This document shows, piece after piece, positions 1 to 6,515 of a DNA stretch of 6,515 nt; position 1 is the stretch's first letter; every line of letters begins with the position of its first letter. The notes beneath the pieces are model-generated. The model did not search any database. It worked only from the letters and a program-made list of their open reading frames with translations, and was not told the origin of the DNA. The DNA lies in contig QIJI01000375.1 in assembly GCA_003231795.1 (NCBI GenBank), positions 1 to 6,515 of the forward strand. The letters are read 5' to 3'. The position numbers were made by a program, and so were the translations under genes. Origin of the DNA: Gammaproteobacteria bacterium. Lineage in GTDB: Bacteria; Pseudomonadota; Gammaproteobacteria; GCA-001735895.

Positions 1-2828
1 TTGATCTGTAATACCTCGGCGTTGACCAGATAATGCGGGGTAACGCCAAACCGTCCGGAAGCCACCTGCTTGATCTTGGAAACCCGGTCGGTACCGAAAC
101 GTGCCGGGTCTTCGCCACCTTCGCCAGAGTTGGAACGTCCACCCAGTTGATTCATCGCCTGCGCCAGCGTTTCATGCGCCTCCGGGGACAACGCACCGAG
201 CGACATTCCTGCGGAATCGAAACGTTGCAGAATGGCGCCACTGGGTTCGACTTCCTCGATATCAATTGCTTGCTGCGGCTTAAGACGCATCAGGTCGCGC
301 AAGGCGGTAGCAGGGCGGTTGTTGACGGTATCCGCGTATTGTTTCCACAGGGCATAGTCACCGCTGTTGACGGCAGCCTGCAATTGATGCACCACATCGG
401 GGTTGTAGGCGTGATACTCACCGCCATGGATATATTTCAGCAAACCACCCTGATTGATGGTTTTGCGGGGGTTCCAGGCAAACTTGTTAAGCCGAATCTG
501 TTCAGCTTCCAGCTCCTCGAATCCGATTCCGTCGATACGACAGGTAGTGCCGGGAAAACACAGATCAACAACTTCACGATGCAGGCCGACGATTTCGAAT
601 AACTGTGCGCCACGATAGCTGGCGATAGTCGAAATCCCCATTTTCGATATTATTTTGTACAGCCCCTTGTTGATGCCGCTGCGGTAATTCGAACCGGTAT
701 CAGGGCATTTAAGCTCGGGCAGTTCGCCGGTGCGTGTCATGCCGACGATGCTGGCGTAAGCCAGGTAGGGATAGATTGCGGTGGCACCAAAACCGATTAA
801 AACCGCCATCTGATGTGAATCGCGCGCACTGCCCGTCTCGACCACGATGTTGGTGTCACAGCGGCCACCGCTATGACTGAGACGGTGGTGTACGGCGCCT
901 GTCGCAAGCGCGGCATGAACCAGAATCTGTTCGCGAGGCAGATCCTTGTCACTCAACACCAGAATAACGATGCCTCGACGAGAGGCTTTTTCAGCCTGGT
1001 CCTGGATATCGATAATCGCCTGCTTCAGCGTTGTTTTTTGGGGATCGTAACCGAGTGATATCTTTTCATTGGCGTAACCCCGATCGTGCCAGGCCATCAG
1101 GTCGACGAATTTCTGTTCAGACAGTATCGGTGAGCTGACGATGAGGCGATCGGCATGTTCGGCCGCTTCGTTAAACAGGTTATGTTCACGTCCGAAACAG
1201 GTTTCCAGCGACATTACGATTTTTTCGCGTAGCGGGTCGATGGGTGGATTGGTGACCTGGGCGAACTGCTGGCGAAAACTGTCAAACAGGGCCCGACCCA
1301 GTAGTGACAATACCGGTAATGGCGTGTCGTCACCCATCGAACCAGTGGCTTCCTGCGAATCCTGCGCCAGAACTTTCAGTATCTGATCGCGTTCTTCGTA
1401 GCTGACATGAAACTGTTTTTCCAACCGGGACAGGGTTGCCTTGTTCATCGCCAGTGCTGAAAATGGAGAGCTGACCGGATCGGCGCTGAGACGTTTTAGA
1501 CGGTCGCGCATCCAGATTTCATATGGATGACGATTCTGTAATTGCTTGTCGATGTCATCGGACAGCAAAAGTTTGCTGGTCTGGGTGTCGACGGCAATCA
1601 TTTCACCGGGTTTCAGGCGACCCTTGGCGATTACGTCCTCGGGTGCATAATCCCAGACGCCAATCTCGGAAGCGAGAGTGATGTGACGATCCCTGGTCAT
1701 GACCCAGCGCGCCGGGCGCAAACCGTTTCGGTCCATCACGCAGCAGGCATGACGTCCGTCGGTGAGTACGATGCCCGCGGGGCCATCCCAGGGTTCCATA
1801 TGCATCGACGAATATTCATAAAATGCATGTAATGCCGGATCCATGTGATCAACATTTTGCCAGGCCGGTGGAATCAGCAGGCGCATTGCGCGAAACAGGT
1901 CCATTCCGCCCGACAGCATGAAATCGAGCATATTGTCGAGCGAACTCGAATCGGAACCCGACATGTTAACCAGGGGTTTGATCGCTTCGATGTCGGGCAG
2001 CAACTCGGATTTGAATTTATAAGCCCGCGCATTGGCCCAGTTGCGGTTTCCCTGGATGGTATTGATCTCACCGTTGTGAGCGAGGTAACGGAAAGGCTGG
2101 GCCAGTTTCCAGCGTGGCCAGGTATTGGTTGAAAAGCGCTGATGAAACACGCAGATCGCCGATTCCAGTGTCGGATCTTTCAAATCCGGATAAAACACCG
2201 GCAGATTCTCGGGCATGATCAATCCTTTGTAGGACAAAACATCGCTGGACATGCTCGAGATGTAGTAATACTCGCCGATACGCTGGTTTTCCAGCTTTTC
2301 GTGACGATGACCGGCAGCTCGACGCGCCAGGTACAACGAGCGATTGAACTCGGCACGTGACATTTTATCGGGTGCGTTGACGTAGATATGGTAAATCGCG
2401 GGAAGTGATTTAAGCGCCTCTTCGCCACAGGCCGATTTGTCGATCGGGACTTCGCGCCAACCGCCAAACTCGAGTCCCTGATCGATCACGGTTTGTTTGA
2501 TAATGTCCTGTGAAATCCCGGTTTCACCTTCGAAAGGCGAGATGAACACGAGCCCGACCGCATAGCGACGAGCACAGTGAATTCCGGTCTTTTTGCCTTC
2601 GGCACGGAGGAAGGCATCGGGTTTTTTCAACAACAATCCACAACCATCACCCGATTTTCCATCGGCCGCAACTGCGCCGCGATGAGTCAGACGTGCCAGT
2701 GCTTCAATCGATGTTTGCACCAGCCAGTGACTGGGTTTGTCGTCGATATTGGAAATCAATCCAAAGCCGCAACTGTCTTTTTCGAAGCTCGGATCGTAAA
2801 GGCCGGTTAATGGTTTGTTAGCGCTCAC
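1..2828 (-). CDS. gltB: Glutamate synthase (NADPH) large subunit, N-terminal 942 residues, cut by window edge
   Basis: GltB, with GltD, converts glutamine plus 2-oxoglutarate to two glutamates in the cytoplasm. I translated the minus strand by hand from a GTG at 2828: 942 codons run to the left edge without a stop or frameshift. The class II glutamine amidotransferase domain comes first. Its expected catalytic Cys is residue 20 (KDSCGFGLI), so residues 1-19 would be a cleaved propeptide. Other matches are THRGA near 48-52, HQRFSTNT near 229-236, HNGEINT at 251-257 and GSDSSSLDN at 291-299. The central domain follows, with GSMGDDTP at 496-503 and NPPIDPLRE at 527-535. The FMN-binding synthase domain begins around 860 (SNSGEGGEDPARF at 899-911). 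The FMN-domain remainder, 3Fe-4S cysteines and C-terminal helix lie outside. GTG 2828 is the first ATG, GTG or TTG after the aroB stop, and the next Met (156) lies far past Cys20. No clear Shine-Dalgarno sequence is visible. Seen: motifs and frame. Known: family function. Confidence 0.97.
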   Translation of the reverse strand, partial: MSANKPLTGLYDPSFEKDSCGFGLISNIDDKPSHWLVQTSIEALARLTHRGAVAADGKSGDGCGLLLKKPDAFLRAEGKKTGIHCARRYAVGLVFISPFEGETGISQDIIKQTVIDQGLEFGGWREVPIDKSACGEEALKSLPAIYHIYVNAPDKMSRAEFNRSLYLARRAAGHRHEKLENQRIGEYYYISSMSSDVLSYKGLIMPENLPVFYPDLKDPTLESAICVFHQRFSTNTWPRWKLAQPFRYLAHNGEINTIQGNRNWANARAYKFKSELLPDIEAIKPLVNMSGSDSSSLDNMLDFMLSGGMDLFRAMRLLIPPAWQNVDHMDPALHAFYEYSSMHMEPWDGPAGIVLTDGRHACCVMDRNGLRPARWVMTRDRHITLASEIGVWDYAPEDVIAKGRLKPGEMIAVDTQTSKLLLSDDIDKQLQNRHPYEIWMRDRLKRLSADPVSSPFSALAMNKATLSRLEKQFHVSYEERDQILKVLAQDSQEATGSMGDDTPLPVLSLLGRALFDSFRQQFAQVTNPPIDPLREKIVMSLETCFGREHNLFNEAAEHADRLIVSSPILSEQKFVDLMAWHDRGYANEKISLGYDPQKTTLKQAIIDIQDQAEKASRRGIVILVLSDKDLPREQILVHAALATGAVHHRLSHSGGRCDTNIVVETGSARDSHQMAVLIGFGATAIYPYLAYASIVGMTRTGELPELKCPDTGSNYRSGINKGLYKIISKMGISTIASYRGAQLFEIVGLHREVVDLCFPGTTCRIDGIGFEELEAEQIRLNKFAWNPRKTINQGGLLKYIHGGEYHAYNPDVVHQLQAAVNSGDYALWKQYADTVNNRPATALRDLMRLKPQQAIDIEEVEPSGAILQRFDSAGMSLGALSPEAHETLAQAMNQLGGRSNSGEGGEDPARFGTDRVSKIKQVASGRFGVTPHYLVNAEVLQI

Positions 2829-2880
2829 GGGGGTTGTCGGGTCGTTGGTGACGATATGGGCCGCGGAAAAAAGGCCGATT

Positions 2881-2914
2881 AGTATACCTGTGCGATTCCT
2901 AATATAGAAATCAA
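2881..2914 (-). promoter_or_regulatory. Weak candidate promoter for gltB
   Basis: In the 129-base aroB-gltB spacer, the minus strand carries TATACT (2881-2886), which matches the sigma-70 -10 consensus at 5 of 6 positions. It would start a transcript about 45 bases before the gltB GTG. The only good -35 match, TTGATT (2909-2914), is 22 bases upstream, which is too far for a standard promoter. At normal spacing the -35 is poor, so an activator might be needed. The length of the spacer suggests gltB has its own promoter, but this site is inference. Confidence 0.3.
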
Positions 2915-2957
2915 CCTGCGAGTTACCGGTACAGTTGCACCGAAATGGTGCGTGGAG

Positions 2958-4043
2958 TCAGCTTTGCAGGGTCAGCAACAGTTTGTCGTGACTGTAATCA
3001 CTGCTGACAAAGGCTTCGCCGAGCTTGCGCAATAAAATAAGGTTGATGTTACCGTCGATGGTCTTTTTATCGATCAACATTGCATCCAGAAACCGCTCGG
3101 GGCTCATTTCTGCAGGTGCCCTGACCGGTAAAGCGGCCTTTTCAAGTAATGCAGCGCTGCGCGCGCGTACGGTCTCATCGATCAGGCCCTCGCGAATCGA
3201 AAGGTCAATTGCCATCATCATTCCGGCCGCTACCGCTTCGCCGTGCAACCAGTTGCCATACCCCATGACCGCCTCAATTGCATGGCCGAAGGTGTGACCC
3301 AGGTTCAAAATGGCGCGCAATCCAGATTCACGTTCATCCTGTTCGACCACTCGCGCTTTGGTTTCGCAGGAAATGCGAATCGCATGTGCCAGCAGATCGC
3401 TGTCCGATTTAACCAGATCGTCGATATTCTGTTCCAGCCAGCCGAAAAATTCGGCATCGTGTATCAGCCCATACTTGATTACCTCTGCCAGGCCAGCACT
3501 CAGTTCCCGCGCGGGCAGGGTGTAAAGCGTATTGATATCAATCACCACACACTGTGGCTGGAAAAATGCACCGATCATGTTTTTTCCGAGCGGATGATTT
3601 ACCCCCGTCTTGCCACCGACCGATGAGTCGACTTGCGCTAGCAGGGTCGTTGGAATCTGGATGAAATTAACACCACGCTGATAAATGCTGCCGGCAAATC
3701 CGGCGACATCGCCAACCACGCCACCCCCGAGTGCGATCACTGTAGTGCGGCGATCGTGGCGTTTTTGTAGCAGTAGGTCGATAATGGATTCGGCGCTGGC
3801 GACCGTTTTGTGTTGCTCACCGTCAGGCAGAATGATGTGGTCATGGCGAACTGAGCCGGCATCAAGCACTTGCTGAACCGTTTCCAGGTAAAGCGGGGCG
3901 ACGGTGGTACTGGTTACAATAAGCGCCGACTGGCCGACGATATGCTGGCTGATCAGATCTTGTTGCTCGAGGATTCCCGAGCCGATGTAAATCGGGTAGC
4001 TGCGATCTCCAAGATCGACATCGAGTCTGTTTTTGATGGCCAT
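2958..4043 (-). CDS. aroB: 3-dehydroquinate synthase
   Basis: AroB is the second shikimate-pathway enzyme. It is cytoplasmic, uses NAD and a divalent metal, and converts DAHP to 3-dehydroquinate. The 361-residue protein has the full family length. The N-terminal NAD-binding part shows LPDGEQHKT (72-80), GGGVVGDVAGF (106-116) and IPTTLLAQVDSSVGGKTGVN (130-149), with Lys145 in the last. The C-terminal helical domain supplies the metal ligands Glu187 (GLAEVIKYG), His250 (NLGHTFGHA) and His267 (WLHGEA). These correspond to E. coli Glu184, His247 and His264 with a constant offset of three. The ATG at 4043 is the only reasonable start: the aroK TAG stop lies in the same frame 18 bases upstream and no other start codon falls between. 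A weak GGA sits about 8 bases before the ATG. The short gap to aroK argues for one transcript. Nothing is missing or unusual in the catalytic core. Confidence 0.98.
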   Translation of the reverse strand: MAIKNRLDVDLGDRSYPIYIGSGILEQQDLISQHIVGQSALIVTSTTVAPLYLETVQQVLDAGSVRHDHIILPDGEQHKTVASAESIIDLLLQKRHDRRTTVIALGGGVVGDVAGFAGSIYQRGVNFIQIPTTLLAQVDSSVGGKTGVNHPLGKNMIGAFFQPQCVVIDINTLYTLPARELSAGLAEVIKYGLIHDAEFFGWLEQNIDDLVKSDSDLLAHAIRISCETKARVVEQDERESGLRAILNLGHTFGHAIEAVMGYGNWLHGEAVAAGMMMAIDLSIREGLIDETVRARSAALLEKAALPVRAPAEMSPERFLDAMLIDKKTIDGNINLILLRKLGEAFVSSDYSHDKLLLTLQS

Positions 4044-4061
4044 GTTACGGGTCCGGGGCTG

Positions 4062-4583
4062 CTATTTCAGATAATCGGGAAGTTGTTTGATGATATCAGT
4101 TGCAAGTCTCCGCGCCACTCGCTTATCGGTCGGAATTACCAGGTCGGCCAGTTCCAGATAAATGGGTCGTCGCTCGGTCAGTAGTTCCTCCAGTCGAGCG
4201 CGCGGATTGTCGGTTTGCAGCAGGGGTCGTTTTTTATCGCGGCGCAAGCGCTGCATTTGTTGGTTAACCGTGGTATCGAGGAAAACAATGAAGCCGGTTT
4301 TCTGTAGCAGTTTCTGATTTTTTTTACGCACCACAGCACCACCACCAGTGGCGATAACCTGATTATTTTTACCCAGCAGATCCTTCAGGGCGTTGGTCTC
4401 ACGATCGCGGAAACCCTGTTCCCCTTCGATGTCGAAAATACGCGCGATATCGACTCCGGTTCTACCCTCGATAAAATGGTCGCTGTCCTGGAATTCACGC
4501 TGTAATCGCTTTGCGATAATGCTGCCAATTGTCGATTTTCCGGAACCCATAGGCCCAACCAGGATGATATTGCGATGACTCAT
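4062..4583 (-). CDS. aroK: Shikimate kinase
   Basis: AroK phosphorylates shikimate to shikimate 3-phosphate with ATP in the cytoplasm. The 173-residue protein has the usual length. It shows the Walker A loop GPMGSGKST (10-18), the shikimate-binding DSD at 33-35 followed by FIE, the GFRDRE motif with Arg59, the GGG at 80-82, the lid with KKRPLL (Arg119), and the C-terminal ERRPIYLE containing Arg139. These correspond to the known substrate and nucleotide contacts of the family. The start is well fixed: an in-frame TGA lies two codons upstream (4587-4589) and Walker A begins at residue 10. The ribosome-binding site is poor, since the nearest purine run (GGGG, 4596-4599) lies about 12 bases before the ATG. 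The T tract of an intrinsic terminator ends 20 bases before the start, so expression needs read-through, antitermination or a promoter very close by. aroK/aroL paralogues cannot be separated by sequence alone; the pilQ-aroB context supports aroK. Confidence 0.97.
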   Translation of the reverse strand: MSHRNIILVGPMGSGKSTIGSIIAKRLQREFQDSDHFIEGRTGVDIARIFDIEGEQGFRDRETNALKDLLGKNNQVIATGGGAVVRKKNQKLLQKTGFIVFLDTTVNQQMQRLRRDKKRPLLQTDNPRARLEELLTERRPIYLELADLVIPTDKRVARRLATDIIKQLPDYLK

Positions 4584-4603
4584 TCGTCAATGATACCCCA
4601 AAC

Positions 4604-4634
4604 AAAAAAAAGGCAGCCACCGGGGCTGCCCTTT
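4604..4634 (-). terminator. Intrinsic terminator between pilQ and aroK
   Basis: On the minus strand GGCAGCC (4624-4630) and GGCTGCC (4612-4618) form a perfect 7-bp GC-rich stem around the 5-base loop CCGGT, followed by eight T residues (4604-4611). The A/G bases at 4631-4634 can also pair with the first Ts, lengthening the stem to about 11 bp. The plus strand lacks a comparable T run, so it acts on leftward transcription: the end of pilQ (and probably the pil operon) or of a leader RNA for aroK. It ends 20 bases before the aroK ATG, which makes an attenuator role possible, though unproven. Confidence 0.88.
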
Positions 4635-4818
4635 AGCCCAGACAATTCATAAACTGCCGTGATGATTGCGCCGGCCATTGTTTTTAATAAGAAATGGGAT
4701 TTTACGGGGAATTGCCCGATTGAGTGCCGGACTTATTGATCCGGTCGATTGAGGATAATTTTCTGTAAAATCAAAGAACAAGCAAGGGCACGAGCATGTT
4801 TATGAATTGTTCGGGATA
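4634..4818. repeat. Long imperfect inverted repeat spanning most of the pilQ-aroK spacer
   Basis: ACAATTCATAAAC (4642-4654) is the exact reverse complement of GTTTATGAATTGT (4798-4810). Extending outward through two mismatches gives CCC (4637-4639) against GGG (4813-4815), then one mismatch and TA (4634-4635) against TA (4817-4818), in all 18 of 21 positions paired. About 143 bases lie between the arms. Inside are a second exact 8-base pair (4698-4705 with 4765-4772) and within that CCGGA (4727-4731) with TCCGG (4740-4744). The three pairs are nested, as in a folded RNA. The left arm abuts the terminator. The spacer (4584-4836) contains no recognised gene. It could be a structured 3' UTR, a small RNA, a leader element for aroK, or a small inverted-repeat mobile element. 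The repeat is seen directly; the role is inference. Confidence 0.65.
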
Positions 4819-4836
4819 GGTCTGATTTATTTTGAA

Positions 4837-6515
4837 TTACCGAATATCGAGCGTTGCACCTTGCAGGATTTTCGGAGTTACGAAAATCAGTAGTTCGGAG
4901 CGATCGTCTATTTCGATCGATGATTTGAACAGATTACCAATGAAGGGCAGGTCGCTGAAAAACGGAACCCGGGTGACCTGGCTGGATTTGATGGTTTCGT
5001 AGATACCGCCGAGAACCACGGTCTGACCATTATCGACCAGTAACCGCGATTGTACCTGCCGGGTATCAATACTGGGCGCGGACAGGCCTGCCTGGCCAAA
5101 AGTTACCAATTCTCCCACGGTGTCTTTGTGTACTTCGAGATCCATGATTATGCGATCATCCGGAGTGATTTGCGGTGTTACTTCCAGCGATAATACCGCT
5201 TTTCTGAATTTCAGCGTTGCGTCTCCATCATTCAGTTCGAGAAAGGGGATTTCAACACCCTGTTCGATGCGTGCGGTATGTGCGTCGGCGGTTATAAGGC
5301 GTGGGCTGGATACCACTTCGCCTCGACCTTCAACCTGTGCGGCGGACAGCTCCAATTCGAGCAGGGTGCCGAGCGGAAGTTTGGCTAATGCCAGTGCGAA
5401 GCTACCGGCAGGGTTTTGTATCGGCAGGTTGACGTTTAGCGCATCCGTATTGCTCAGCGTAGTATTGTTGAGCAGGTCGGTGGTTCCATTCAGATTACCG
5501 GTTGCAACCGAATTGAATCCCGGTGAACCACTGGTATTGTTAGCGTTGCTGATACCGAAACGAACACCCAGCTCTTTGCTGAAATCGTCGTTGGCGATGA
5601 CCACCCGGGACTCGATCAATACCTGGCGTACCGGTATATCGAGTTCTGCCATTACAACTCGAACATTACTCAGGCTGGAACTAGTATCTTTAACCAGCAG
5701 AATGTTGGTCCGCACATCGACGCTGACCGAACCGCGCGGCGACAGGATCTTGTTGTCTTCCCGGCTCAGCAATTCAGCAATATCCGCTGCCTTGGCGTAG
5801 TTGACCTTGATAAACTCGGTACGTAAACGCTCCAGTTCTTCAACCTGTCTGCGCGACTCGAGCTCGAGTTTCTCGCGTGCGGCGATTTCATCAGTGGGTG
5901 CAATCAGAATTACGTTACCCGCCTTGCGTTGATCCAGCCCTTTTGTTTTCAGGATAATATCCATCGCCTGATCCCAGGGCACGTTTTTCAATCGCAGGGT
6001 CAGGTTTCCTTCAACCGAGTCGGAAACAACCAGGTTAAGGCCAGTGAAATCGGCCAGCAACTGTAATACTGATCTGACTTCGATATCCTGGAAATTAAGT
6101 GACAGACGCTCTCCGGTAAAGCCGAATTTTTCTTTCTTTTTCAGTTCTTCTTCTTCTTTCGAGATCGGGGCTACTTCAATCGTATATACCCGATCCGTTT
6201 GATAGGCGAGGTGCTCAAAGTCGCCAACGGAAGTAATGGTCATACGAATGTTGGCTCCGTCCTGAATAGTATCTATGGTGCCAATCGGGGTCGCAAAATC
6301 GCTTACATCCATACGACGCTGTAATTCGTCCGGCAATTGGGAGCCGATCATTTCGATATTAATGACATTGTTTTCACGCCATACATCGGTGCTTATAGAT
6401 TTACTGGTGAGGTTGATAATGACACGGCCTTCTCCATTCGGGCCGCGCTTGAAATCGATATTGGTGATTCCCTTGGCAATGCTCGCGATCACGGGGCTGC
6501 TACTGATTTCACCAC
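4837..6515 (-). CDS. pilQ: Type IV pilus outer-membrane secretin PilQ, C-terminal part, cut by window edge
   Basis: PilQ forms the multimeric outer-membrane channel for type IV pili used in twitching, adhesion and DNA uptake. The frame is open to the right edge (GEISSSP precedes the GTG at 6492), so that GTG is internal and the true start and signal peptide lie outside. Numbering from 6492: an AMIN-type domain ends near 109, then a charged linker (KEEEELKKKEKFGF, about 112-125), the secretin/TonB short N-terminal domain (about 129-200), a charged helix (about 202-226), an N1/KH-like domain (about 227-287) and the secretin domain to 551. The secretin signature is clear: VVLGGIYET (492-500), VPFFSDLPFIGNLF (509-522) and ELLIFVTPKIL (533-543). 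The AMIN domain, which binds peptidoglycan in the family, separates PilQ from type II GspD. An Asn/Thr/Ser-rich stretch (about 315-355) lies inside the secretin domain. pilMNOP would be expected just upstream, outside the window. Confidence 0.96.
   Translation of the reverse strand, partial: GEISSSPVIASIAKGITNIDFKRGPNGEGRVIINLTSKSISTDVWRENNVINIEMIGSQLPDELQRRMDVSDFATPIGTIDTIQDGANIRMTITSVGDFEHLAYQTDRVYTIEVAPISKEEEELKKKEKFGFTGERLSLNFQDIEVRSVLQLLADFTGLNLVVSDSVEGNLTLRLKNVPWDQAMDIILKTKGLDQRKAGNVILIAPTDEIAAREKLELESRRQVEELERLRTEFIKVNYAKAADIAELLSREDNKILSPRGSVSVDVRTNILLVKDTSSSLSNVRVVMAELDIPVRQVLIESRVVIANDDFSKELGVRFGISNANNTSGSPGFNSVATGNLNGTTDLLNNTTLSNTDALNVNLPIQNPAGSFALALAKLPLGTLLELELSAAQVEGRGEVVSSPRLITADAHTARIEQGVEIPFLELNDGDATLKFRKAVLSLEVTPQITPDDRIIMDLEVHKDTVGELVTFGQAGLSAPSIDTRQVQSRLLVDNGQTVVLGGIYETIKSSQVTRVPFFSDLPFIGNLFKSSIEIDDRSELLIFVTPKILQGATLDIR

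Noticed and set aside
33..602. A 189-codon plus-strand open frame, with several shorter ones through 2810, opposite gltB
   Set aside because: The minus strand here reads continuously as GltB with all expected motifs; these frames are antisense shadows.
2219..2467. Minus-strand 82-codon frame inside gltB
   Set aside because: It overlaps gltB in another frame on the same strand; the gltB frame carries the conserved amidotransferase sequence.
1..2828. Possible frameshift in gltB
   Set aside because: Codon-by-codon reading gives 942 uninterrupted codons with family motifs in order from residue 20 to the edge.
2937..2951. Hairpin after aroB (GCACC, 5-base loop, GGTGC) as a terminator
   Set aside because: The stem is only 5 bp and is not followed by a T tract; the T6 run further on (2867-2872) lacks a hairpin just before it.
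3243..4184. Plus-strand open frames opposite aroB and across the aroK-aroB junction
   Set aside because: Antisense to intact AroB and AroK coding sequence, with no recognisable motifs.
4771..4797. Nine-codon minus-strand mini-frame encoding MLVPLLVL as a leader peptide
   Set aside because: No Shine-Dalgarno sequence, no aromatic residues expected for control of an aromatic pathway, and frames this short occur freely by chance.
4908..5099. Minus-strand 63-codon frame inside pilQ
   Set aside because: It overlaps the secretin signature in another frame, so it is a shadow.
5120..5800. A 226-codon open frame on the plus strand opposite pilQ
   Set aside because: It is antisense to strongly conserved PilQ secretin sequence, is Ser/Arg/Leu-rich like a shadow translation, and matches no family I recognise.
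6490..6492. GTG as the start of pilQ
   Set aside because: The frame stays open to the window edge and the downstream sequence begins inside the AMIN domain with no signal peptide, so this is an internal Val codon.

Overview
The window is bacterial chromosomal DNA, most likely from a gammaproteobacterium with moderate GC. The evidence is the minus-strand gene order pilQ - aroK - aroB - gltB, a conserved neighbourhood in that class (for example in Pseudomonas), together with the close family match of each product. Species or genus cannot be named from the sequence alone.

All four recognised genes lie on the minus strand, so the window reads from right to left. At the right edge (4837-6515) is the C-terminal 550 or so residues of the type IV pilus secretin PilQ, with its start outside the window. 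Next comes a 253-base spacer (4584-4836). It ends in a strong intrinsic terminator directed at pilQ-side transcripts and carries a long inverted-repeat pair plus nested shorter ones. Then come aroK (shikimate kinase, 4062-4583) and aroB (3-dehydroquinate synthase, 2958-4043), 18 bases apart and evidently co-transcribed. A 129-base spacer with a possible promoter follows. The window closes with the first 942 codons of gltB, the large subunit of NADPH-dependent glutamate synthase (1-2828), whose C-terminus lies beyond the left edge.

Functionally, PilQ is the outer-membrane pore through which type IV pili emerge. AroK and AroB are two steps of the shikimate pathway to chorismate and aromatic amino acids. 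GltB assimilates ammonia by making glutamate from glutamine and 2-oxoglutarate. These are core housekeeping genes; I see no mobile genes, CRISPR array, tRNA, rRNA or defence genes.

The part least explained by known genes is the pilQ-aroK spacer. Its transcript could fold into a long closing stem leading straight into a terminator 20 bases before the aroK start, with a short alternative pairing that would disrupt that terminator. This resembles a structured 3' UTR, a small RNA or an attenuator, but a small inverted-repeat element is an alternative. The aroB-gltB junction also lacks the SPOR-domain gene often found there in relatives.
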